Of a stretch of DNA of 5,947 nt, positions 1-4,984 are shown piece after piece. Source of the DNA: J088 sp003695505 [NCBI: Candidatus Dadabacteria bacterium] (lineage in GTDB: Bacteria; J088); assembly GCA_003695505.1 (NCBI GenBank), contig RFIY01000263.1, positions 1 through 5,947 on the forward strand, given 5' to 3'. Position 1 is the stretch's first letter, and each line of letters opens with the position of its first letter. The position numbers were made by a program, and so were the translations under genes. The notes below the pieces were generated by a model. It was not told where the DNA came from, made no database searches, and worked only from the letters and a program-made list of their open reading frames with translations.

Positions 1-903
1 CAGGGTGCGCAGAAAGCAGGAATGCTCGATGCGTGGCTCGGATTGCCCTCGGTACGGGAATCGGTACGACTCGCCGAGGATCTTCTGTCGGCGCCACTCG
101 GCACCTGGATGCGCGAAGGCCCAGACGAAACCTTGCGTGAAACCGCGTGGGCCCAGCCTGCGCTTCTGGCGCTGGGTGTACCGATCGCGCGCGAGCTGAT
201 CGAGCGTGGACTACCCGTCGTTGCTGCGGCCGGCCACAGCCTCGGCGAGCTGACCGCACTGACGGCGGCCGGCGTATTCACCCTGGAACAGGGCATTCGC
301 CTGGCGCACGAACGTGGCCGCGCGATGCAGGAGGCCGTTCCGATTGGTCAGGGTGGCATGGCGGCCCTGCTCGGCGTCGACGATGCGGCGCTCGCGACCG
401 TACTCGAACGCGCGCACCGTTTCGGTGTGATCGTCGCTGCCAATGAAAACGCACCGGGCCATACCGTCGTCAGCGGAGAGGCCGCAGCCCTTGCGGCCGT
501 GCGCGAACACGCTTCGGACTGCGGCATACGCCGCGTCGTCCCGCTGCCCGTTTCCGCGCCATTTCATTCGCCATTGATGGCGCCCGCCGCCGAACGGCTG
601 CGATCCCTGCTTGCCGAAACACCGCTGGCTGAGCCCGCGTTTCCCGTCTGGAGCAATGTACATTGCGCGCCATACCAGGACGTCGGACAAATACGGGACG
701 CGCTGGTCGAACAGATCACCGCACCAGTGCGCTGGACGACGCAGGTCTCCCGCATGTATGAACGTCTGTCCGACAGTATCGCGGTCGATGTCGCACCGGC
801 TGGCGTACTGAGCGGATTGCACCGTCGCATACGCGCGGACTGGCCGATCCAGCGATTGCAGTCGCCGGCCGACCTGGATGTCATCGCCGAGCGCGCGGCA
901 TGA
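1..903 (+). CDS. fabD: Malonyl-CoA:ACP transacylase (FabD-like), 5'-truncated by the window edge
   Basis: Transfers malonyl from CoA to the phosphopantetheine thiol of acyl carrier protein in the cytoplasm, supplying extender units for fatty-acid or polyketide synthesis. The frame is open from base 1. The first visible residues, QGAQKAGM, match the FabD N-terminal GQGxQ motif, whose first Gln forms the oxyanion hole, so only about 10 residues are missing and the ATG at 22 is not the true start. Numbering from base 1 (300 residues), the nucleophile elbow GHSLGE has Ser80, HERGRAMQEAVP has the CoA-carboxylate-binding Arg105, and SAPFHSPLM has the catalytic His189. The estimated full length of about 310 residues equals the family norm. 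One oddity: the conserved C-terminal GPGxVLxGL reads APAGVLSGL. The stop overlaps the fabG start by 4 bases, which implies translational coupling. The family call is firm; whether it serves housekeeping or accessory synthesis is not settled. Confidence 0.93.
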   Translation, partial: QGAQKAGMLDAWLGLPSVRESVRLAEDLLSAPLGTWMREGPDETLRETAWAQPALLALGVPIARELIERGLPVVAAAGHSLGELTALTAAGVFTLEQGIRLAHERGRAMQEAVPIGQGGMAALLGVDDAALATVLERAHRFGVIVAANENAPGHTVVSGEAAALAAVREHASDCGIRRVVPLPVSAPFHSPLMAPAAERLRSLLAETPLAEPAFPVWSNVHCAPYQDVGQIRDALVEQITAPVRWTTQVSRMYERLSDSIAVDVAPAGVLSGLHRRIRADWPIQRLQSPADLDVIAERAA

Positions 904-1634
904 ACCAACGACGAACGGCGCTGATCACGGGCGCATCCGGCGCCATCGGCGCGGCCTGCGCATACCGGCTGGCGCGGCAAGGCTGGGATCTGCTGCTGCA
1001 TTACCGTACCGAAAGGGACGAAACGCTGACAAAAAACTGCACGGACGCTGGCGCAAGGGTTGGCTGGTGGCAGGCCGACCTCTCAGAGGACGACTGGACC
1101 GACAGCCTCCGTGACCAGCTTAAGGACAGCGGCGAAGTGACTGGCATCGTCCACGCCGCAGGCAATACCGGCGAGGGGCTGATCGCCCGCGTCAGCGACG
1201 ACCAGATCGACCGGACACTTGCCATCCACGTCCGCGCAGCCGCGATCATCGTCCGTGAATGCTCACGACACCTCTTGCGCGCCCGTTTCGGCCGCATCGT
1301 ACTGATCGGCAGCACCGTCGGTTTATCGGGCAACGCCGGGCAGAGCATCTATGCAGCCGCAAAAATGGGCCAGATCGGACTGGTTCGCGCCTGGACCCGC
1401 GAAATGGCCCGACGGGGCATTACCAGCAACGTCGTCGCGCCCGGCTGGATTGAAACTGACATGACAGTTGATATACTGAACCGCAACAGAGATGCGCTCG
1501 AAAATGAGATCCCGGCGGCGCGCATCGGGCAGCCAGACGACGTCGCCGCGGCGGTGGCGTTTCTGATGACGGAAGAGGCGGGGTATATCAGCGGCCAGAC
1601 CCTCCCCGTCAATGGCGGATTGTGGATGGTGTAA
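900..1634 (+). CDS. fabG: 3-oxoacyl-ACP reductase (FabG-like SDR) with altered active-site Asn
   Basis: A classical short-chain dehydrogenase/reductase predicted to reduce 3-oxoacyl-ACP to 3-hydroxyacyl-ACP with NADPH. Its 244 residues match the length of E. coli FabG. The Rossmann glycine motif TGASGAIG is at 10-17, Asp60 is at the adenine-contact position, Ser138 lies in IGSTVG, Tyr151 and Lys155 in YAAAK, and VAPGWIETDMT at 179-189 and the C-terminal VNGGLWMV are FabG hallmarks. The Ser, Tyr and Lys fall at the same residue numbers as in E. coli FabG. Two conserved sites differ: the NNAG motif is HAAG (85-88), and the helix-4 catalytic Asn is His110 (AIHVRA). The ATG start lies in an ATGA overlap with fabD and no strong Shine-Dalgarno is visible, so coupling is likely. 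It is probably a reductase, but its catalysis or substrate range may differ from housekeeping FabG. Confidence 0.92.
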   Translation: MNQRRTALITGASGAIGAACAYRLARQGWDLLLHYRTERDETLTKNCTDAGARVGWWQADLSEDDWTDSLRDQLKDSGEVTGIVHAAGNTGEGLIARVSDDQIDRTLAIHVRAAAIIVRECSRHLLRARFGRIVLIGSTVGLSGNAGQSIYAAAKMGQIGLVRAWTREMARRGITSNVVAPGWIETDMTVDILNRNRDALENEIPAARIGQPDDVAAAVAFLMTEEAGYISGQTLPVNGGLWMV

Positions 1635-1650
1635 CGGGCAAGCGGATTAC

Positions 1651-1654
1651 GGAG
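1651..1654 (+). promoter_or_regulatory. Ribosome binding site of acpP
   Basis: GGAG lies 8 bases before the ATG at 1663, in the 28-base gap after the fabG stop. It selects 1663 over an upstream in-frame start at 1612 that lies inside fabG. It is the clearest Shine-Dalgarno in the left-hand operon, in keeping with the high expression usual for ACP. Confidence 0.75.
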
Positions 1655-1662
1655 AACAACCA

Positions 1663-1905
1663 ATGGCAGAACAAGGCGATATCTTTACCCGGGTAACCGA
1701 AATCATTTCGGACAAGCTGGCAATCGATCCGAAGCAGATCACCCCGGAAAGCACCTTTACCGAAGACCTGGGCGCGGACAGCCTCGATGTCGTGGAGCTC
1801 CTGATGGCTCTCGAGGACGAGTTTGGCATACACATCGAAGAGGAAGAAGCCGAGCAGATTGAGTCCGTCCGCGATGTCATCGCCTTCATCGAAGAGCACG
1901 TCTGA
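1663..1905 (+). CDS. acpP: Acyl carrier protein
   Basis: A small acidic four-helix carrier that holds growing acyl chains as thioesters on a 4'-phosphopantetheine arm and passes them between the neighbouring enzymes. The 80-residue product has the standard size. The attachment motif is EDLGADSLD, with Ser40 as the modified residue, and the flanking VVELLMALEDEFGI (helix II) and EEEAEQI segments are typical of AcpP. The acidic helix II (Glu45, Glu51, Asp52, Glu53) would dock to the basic patches of FabD, FabG and FabF. The start has a good GGAG site 8 bases upstream. The 3' end is overlapped by the ketosynthase gene in another frame. This is the most canonical member of the operon, in contrast to the diverged enzymes around it. 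Confidence 0.96.
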   Translation: MAEQGDIFTRVTEIISDKLAIDPKQITPESTFTEDLGADSLDVVELLMALEDEFGIHIEEEEAEQIESVRDVIAFIEEHV

Positions 1906-3157
1906 CGAACCTGAGGCGCCCCGCCATCGGCGGGTAGTCATTTCGGGTATCGGTGTCTTTTCGCCTTCCGGGGTCTCGGTTGGCGAACTCGAACAGCAGA
2001 TCTTTTCTGGTCGCAGCGCGTTGCGCACAGAGACTTTTCGTTCGTCTGTCGACGAATGTATCTGCGCGGTCGCCGCAGCACCGGAAGTCATTCCCGGTCT
2101 CGACAGCCGTCAGCGCCGGCGGCTGGATCGGTTCTGCCAGATGGCGCTCTATGCGGCCTGCCAGGCCAGCGAGGAAGCGCGCCTGACCGCGAGCGGGTTT
2201 CCGGCGACTTCCGGCATCTTTTGGGGCAGTGGGTTCGGCGGCATTATCTCTCTGACCGAGCAGCTTGAGATCCTTCAGCAGCGCGGGTGCAGGCGCGTAT
2301 CGCCACTGGTCGTGCCAGCCGTCATTGCCAACGCCGCCGCGGCGCATATTGCAGAGACATTTGAGATCAGGGGCCCGTCGCTGACATTTACGACGGCCTG
2401 CGCCGCGAGCGGGCAGGCGATTGGCGAAGCGTGGACACGAGTCGCCAGCGGTGAACTCGATGTGGCGATCGCGGGCGGATCGGAAGCCGCGCTGACAACG
2501 ATTGCCGCCGCCGGTTTCCTGAACGCCCGGGCACTGGCAAGACAGGCAGACGACGTGCGGCCATTTGGCGAGGGCCGCAGCGGCTTTGCGCTGGCCGAGG
2601 GCGCCTGCGCGCTGATCCTGGAGCCGCTCGAACAGGCGCTGGAACGTCGCGCCCCCGTATACGCCGAGGTGCTTGGCTACGGAACCGCTACAGACGCCTG
2701 GCACATCACCGAACCCGACCCGAAAGGACGCGGCGCCGAACGCGCCATTCGAGAAGCATTGCGCAGTGCCGGGCTTCATCCCCGAACGATAGACTACGTC
2801 AACGCGCACGCAACCGGCACGGTCGTGGGGGACCGTGTCGAGGCAGAGGTTATCGCTCGCGTCTACGGAACTGGCGAAGAGGCACCCACCGTTTCCAGCA
2901 CGAAGGGACTGACCGGCCATCTGCTCGGCGCGGCCGGCGCGATCGAAGCAGCCGTCACCGCGCTGGCGCTGCGCACCGGACTGCTGCCCCCAAACACGCC
3001 GGTGGACACTCCGGGCGATGATTGCCCCGTGCCACGACTGGCCCGCCCGGGCGACCGACAACACCTGCATACAGCCACGTCGCACGCCTTCGGATTCGGC
3101 GGCGTCAACACCTGCATCGTCCTGGGCCAGCCAGACCTGCGCATCGAACATCACTGA
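1874..3157 (+). CDS. fabF: Beta-ketoacyl-ACP synthase II (FabF-like)
   Basis: A decarboxylating condensing enzyme that elongates acyl-ACP with malonyl-ACP. From the ATG at 1874 it has 427 residues, slightly longer than E. coli FabF (413). The Cys-His-His triad is visible: Cys176 in TTACAASG, His312 in NAHATGT, and His349 in KGLTGHLLGAAGA together with Lys344. The C-terminal HAFGFGGVNT corresponds to the gating FGFGGTN loop. Conserved positions differ: RPFD is RPFG, RDGF is RSGF and GEG is AEG (residues 229-243). The fold begins at RHRRVVISGIG, about residue 17, after a Ser-rich leader. No ATG, GTG or TTG occurs in frame between 1874 and the conserved core, so the gene must start inside acpP (32-base overlap). 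A TTG at 1823 preceded by GAGGA is an alternative start giving 444 residues. The enzyme family is certain; FabF-type elongation versus a specialised ketosynthase is inference. Confidence 0.92.
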   Translation: MSSPSSKSTSDEPEAPRHRRVVISGIGVFSPSGVSVGELEQQIFSGRSALRTETFRSSVDECICAVAAAPEVIPGLDSRQRRRLDRFCQMALYAACQASEEARLTASGFPATSGIFWGSGFGGIISLTEQLEILQQRGCRRVSPLVVPAVIANAAAAHIAETFEIRGPSLTFTTACAASGQAIGEAWTRVASGELDVAIAGGSEAALTTIAAAGFLNARALARQADDVRPFGEGRSGFALAEGACALILEPLEQALERRAPVYAEVLGYGTATDAWHITEPDPKGRGAERAIREALRSAGLHPRTIDYVNAHATGTVVGDRVEAEVIARVYGTGEEAPTVSSTKGLTGHLLGAAGAIEAAVTALALRTGLLPPNTPVDTPGDDCPVPRLARPGDRQHLHTATSHAFGFGGVNTCIVLGQPDLRIEHH

Positions 3158-3161
3158 GGCC

Positions 3162-3689
3162 ATGAAATCCGAAGGTCCCGCCCAACGCATCGTCATTGAA
3201 GAGCGCCATCCCGCCTGGCGGGGGCGGACCGAGCTGGGCGCAATGTTGTCGATTCCCTGCGGCGCGTATGACGATCAGACCTTCGCAATGTTCGATGCGT
3301 ACCTGGAAAGGCTGCAATCCGCCGGGATCGAACGTTGCATCATGTTCAGCCAGCCGCTACCCGACACGCCGATCCCGCGTGGCAAGGCCGCGCGCAGACT
3401 GTACGCCCTGCTGCAGCAGGAGCGCGGACGGTTCGTCGCCGTCGTCAACGCGATCCACGGAGACAGCCTGTGGCGAAGGGCCGCCAGAGCCTTCCTGAAT
3501 CGGCTCGTCACCGCATACGATGACCATCCGATTGCCTGGGTTCGCGACGTCCGCGATGCCGCGGACTGGGCATGGCAGATCGCGGAACGGCAGCAGATCG
3601 TTCTACCGGCGAGCAATCCGGCCGAATTACACGACTGGCTGGACCGGGGCCTCCGCGAGCTTACCGCCGAACCTGAGGCGGCGCCGTAA
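3162..3689 (+). CDS. Uncharacterised protein, paralogue 1 (possibly STAS/SpoIIAA-like)
   Basis: I do not recognise a named family with confidence. The 175-residue product has no signal peptide or membrane segment. Its core carries AYDD (35-38), QPLPDTPIPRG (64-74), AARRL, AVVNAI (93-98), AARAFL (107-112) and PIAWVRDVRDAADWAW (123-138). The last segment, ending in a strand followed by an Ala-Trp helix, resembles the end of SpoIIAA/STAS-like proteins, but this is only a pattern impression. The gene at 4282-4776 encodes a homologue without gaps over the core. The ATG is 4 bases after the ketosynthase stop, and the only purine-rich site (GAGG) is 2 bases from it, so re-initiation after fabF translation is likely. 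It is therefore probably the last gene of the acyl-chain operon, which hints at a role with ACP-linked metabolism or its regulation. It ends 12 bases before the convergent gene. Confidence 0.85.
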   Translation: MKSEGPAQRIVIEERHPAWRGRTELGAMLSIPCGAYDDQTFAMFDAYLERLQSAGIERCIMFSQPLPDTPIPRGKAARRLYALLQQERGRFVAVVNAIHGDSLWRRAARAFLNRLVTAYDDHPIAWVRDVRDAADWAWQIAERQQIVLPASNPAELHDWLDRGLRELTAEPEAAP

Positions 3690-3701
3690 GCGGGCCGCCG
3701 G

Positions 3702-4232
3702 TCACATCTCGGCCCGAATCGGCCACATCCGCTCACCCAGCTTCAGGCAAGGCGTACCATCGCCGTCTTCGTCAAGCCAGGTTGCCAGATCCGCGACCGC
3801 CGTTCGCGTCAGTCGCGCCGCGTGCCCGCGTCGCTCCGTATCTCCGTACCGCCCGCAAGCGACCGTTGCGACGAGACCTCCGTCCGGGCGTAGCAGCAGA
3901 CCATCATCCGGGAGCGGCTCAACAGAGCCGTCTCCGAGCTCGAACATCAGCGCACCGTTCTCCGCGAATACATGGCGCACGATCAGCGGCGTGTCCTCGA
4001 ACTCGACCAGCACGCGTTGCGGCCCGTTGACAATCCAGTATTGCCCCTCGCGGTTGCGCATCAGATGGCGCCAGAGAAAGGCCTTCAGCTTCGGATGGGT
4101 AATCGGGCCGTCGCCGATCAGCCATCGCCCCTCGCGGTCAAGCCGCAGCACGCCCGCAGCAATCAGCCGGTCAGGAATCTGATCGACCGATTCGACGGGA
4201 TGGTCAGGCTGTTCTGGAATCCGCAATGGCAT
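3702..4232 (-). CDS. Uncharacterised protein, tentatively DUF4505/UPF0598- or DUF1285-like
   Basis: A 176-residue soluble protein on the opposite strand, lying between two paralogous genes. Visible landmarks are LRLDREGRWLIGDGPI (29-44), KAFLWRHLMRNREGQYWIV (50-68), VEFEDTPLIVRHVF (76-89), and a C-terminal LKLGERMWPI (163-172). The order resembles the DUF4505/UPF0598 family (a D-x-x-G-x-L/W-x-x-D opening, then FF-x-RLR-x-N-x-x-GRY, then C/F-EDTPIVFTHL), which includes human C8orf82. DUF1285 shows a similar order (dG-W, a dG-Y-L segment, VEDaPF). The SPCG signature of UPF0598 is absent, so the assignment is tentative. The ATG has AGGA 10 bases upstream. Its stop is 12 bases from the end of the convergent gene, and its start is 49 bases from the divergent paralogue. 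Function is unknown. It is a real gene on grounds of fit between its neighbours and a coherent globular sequence. Confidence 0.78.
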   Translation of the reverse strand: MPLRIPEQPDHPVESVDQIPDRLIAAGVLRLDREGRWLIGDGPITHPKLKAFLWRHLMRNREGQYWIVNGPQRVLVEFEDTPLIVRHVFAENGALMFELGDGSVEPLPDDGLLLRPDGGLVATVACGRYGDTERRGHAARLTRTAVADLATWLDEDGDGTPCLKLGERMWPIRAEM

Positions 4233-4237
4233 CTTGA

Positions 4238-4243
4238 TATGAT
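4238..4243 (+). promoter_or_regulatory. Candidate -10 element for paralogue 2
   Basis: TATGAT (5 of 6 to the sigma-70 -10 consensus) stands out in GC-rich sequence, about 39 bases before the GTG start at 4282. No good -35 is visible at 17 bases upstream (TGGAAT). It lies in the 49-base divergent gap, immediately upstream of the minus-strand gene's start codon, so transcription of the two genes could interfere. Confidence 0.3.
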
Positions 4244-4270
4244 CCTGAAAGCTTGCGCCAACGACAGCGA

Positions 4271-4275
4271 AAGGA
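4271..4275 (+). promoter_or_regulatory. Ribosome binding site that selects the GTG start at 4282
   Basis: AAGGA is followed by a 6-base spacer and then GTG at 4282. The in-frame ATG at 4297 has no comparable site at the right distance, so the GTG start is preferred for paralogue 2. Confidence 0.65.
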
Positions 4276-4281
4276 CGTTTT

Positions 4282-4776
4282 GTGGAATTCGCCCGGATGC
4301 ATCCTGGTTTTTTCCTGTACTACACCCGTGGGCTGTTGCTTTCGGTACCGACCGACGCCTACGATGATGCATCGTTCGCGGCCATGGATCAGGCCGTGGC
4401 GCAAATACGCGCGTCTGGATGCGACCGGCTGATGCTGTTCAATCAACCGTTCCCGGGAACACCGATTCCTCGTGGTGACGCTGCCCGCCAACTGCGCGCC
4501 CTCTTCCAGCGAGAACGCGACCTGATTACGGCCGTCGTCAACGCCATCCCGGGCACCGGCTTCTGGGTCAGCGCCGCGCGGGTCTTTTTGCGCGCGCTGT
4601 CGCTGGCGTATCGAGACCGCCCCATCACCTGGTGCCAGGATGTGCGCGAGGCGTCCGCCTGGGCACTGCGCCAGGCCGACCTGCTCGGACTGGACGTGCC
4701 ATATACCGATCCTGAGGATCTGGCGCGCTGGCTCGAACGCGGCCTGAAAGAGGCGGGCTTTCCCGGGTTGGGCTAG
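4282..4776 (+). CDS. Uncharacterised protein, paralogue 2 (possibly STAS/SpoIIAA-like)
   Basis: A 164-residue homologue of the protein at 3162-3689. Residues 17-157 align to residues 26-166 of that protein with a constant offset of 9 and no gap. By hand count 68 of 141 positions are identical. Shared blocks are AYDD (26-29), QPFPGTPIPRGDAARQL (55-71), ER (78-79), AVVNAI (84-89), AARVFL (98-103), AY-x-D-x-PI-x-W (109-117), DVREA (120-124) and WLERGL (150-155). The N terminus is shorter and unrelated. GTG is chosen because of AAGGA 6 bases upstream; the ATG at 4297 would remove five residues. Unlike paralogue 1 it stands alone, with its own likely promoter, between a divergent gene and a convergent tRNA. 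No membrane segment or catalytic motif is recognised. A SpoIIAA/STAS-type fold is a guess from the PIxW-DVRxAxxWA end. Duplication followed by divergence is a reasonable inference. Confidence 0.86.
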   Translation: MEFARMHPGFFLYYTRGLLLSVPTDAYDDASFAAMDQAVAQIRASGCDRLMLFNQPFPGTPIPRGDAARQLRALFQRERDLITAVVNAIPGTGFWVSAARVFLRALSLAYRDRPITWCQDVREASAWALRQADLLGLDVPYTDPEDLARWLERGLKEAGFPGLG

Positions 4777-4777
4777 C

Positions 4778-4800
4778 GTGTGCGGCTGGGCTTCGCACAC
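4778..4800 (+). terminator. Candidate bidirectional hairpin terminator
   Basis: GTGTGCG (4778-4784) and CGCACAC (4794-4800) form a perfect 7-bp stem around a 9-base loop, starting 2 bases after the stop of paralogue 2 and 17 bases beyond the 3' end of the convergent tRNA-Trp. The position suits termination from both sides. There is no T-run on either strand, so strength is doubtful. Confidence 0.4.
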
Positions 4801-4817
4801 ATTACGCGCAATCAGAA

Positions 4818-4890
4818 CAGGAGCGGCGAGACTCGAACTCGCAACCTCCGGATTTGGAGTCCGGTGCACTGCCAATTGTGCTACGCTCCT
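4818..4890 (-). tRNA. tRNA-Trp (anticodon CCA)
   Basis: Read on the minus strand, the 73 bases fold into a full cloverleaf: acceptor AGGAGCG/CGCTCCT (7 bp), D stem GCAC/GTGC, anticodon stem CCGGA/TCCGG around loop CTCCAAA, T stem GCGAG/CTCGC around TTCGAGT, and discriminator G73. The anticodon CCA lies at 4855-4857 and reads UGG, and G73 is the usual tryptophanyl-tRNA synthetase identity base. The 3' CCA is not encoded (TTC follows), so it must be added by the CCA-adding enzyme. The body is close to E. coli tRNA-Trp, supporting a beta- or gammaproteobacterial source. In many proteobacteria tRNA-Trp precedes secE-nusG; here nothing co-directional follows it in the window. Confidence 0.98.
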
Positions 4891-4908
4891 CGAAGTCGCA
4901 AAGGACAC

Positions 4909-4938
4909 ATTGTAGATATAATCGACCATTGACTGCAA
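4909..4938 (-). promoter_or_regulatory. Likely sigma-70 promoter of tRNA-Trp
   Basis: On the minus strand, TTGCAG (+ strand 4933-4938) and TACAAT (+ strand 4909-4914) are separated by 18 bases. The -10 ends 18 bases before the tRNA 5' end, leaving a short leader for RNase P. Both hexamers match consensus at 4 to 5 of 6 positions and are AT-rich against a GC-rich background. Confidence 0.55.
4917..4922 (+). promoter_or_regulatory. Candidate -10 of the histidine kinase gene, overlapping the tRNA promoter
   Basis: A perfect TATAAT lies 62 bases before the kinase ATG, inside the spacer of the divergent tRNA-Trp promoter. There is no recognisable -35 (AGTCGC at the expected place) and no extended -10 TG, so it may need an activator or may be fortuitous. 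If both are used, polymerases on the two strands would compete for the same site. Confidence 0.35.
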
Positions 4939-4984
4939 TTCGCGTCCGATCTGATTCAACGCCGACGATGTACACGGTCCGACA

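Noticed and set aside
22-24. ATG at 22 as the start of fabD
   Set aside because: The residues encoded before it (QGAQKAG) belong to the conserved FabD N terminus, so the gene begins left of the window.
653-666. A 14-base perfect palindrome, GCAATGTACATTGC, within fabD
   Set aside because: It lies within coding sequence, far from any start. A palindrome of this length has an appreciable chance of arising in about 6 kb, and no second copy was seen.
1886-3196. A 436-codon minus-strand open frame across the ketosynthase gene
   Set aside because: It is antisense to a clear FabF-type enzyme with an intact catalytic triad. Its translation is rich in Cys, Arg and Gly with no recognisable domain, as expected from GC-rich shadow frames.
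3677-3699. Inverted repeat GGCGGC/GCCGCC spanning the stop of paralogue 1
   Set aside because: The stem is only 6 bp with an 11-base loop and no T-run, which is common by chance in GC-rich DNA. It could at most be a weak terminator between the convergent genes.
4818-4890. tRNA-Trp as an attachment site for an integrated element
   Set aside because: No integrase is present and no repeat of the tRNA 3' end was seen elsewhere in the window.
4204-4959. A 251-codon minus-strand open frame
   Set aside because: It runs through the tRNA-Trp gene on its own strand and antisense to paralogue 2, and the translation of the tRNA segment gives low-information sequence.
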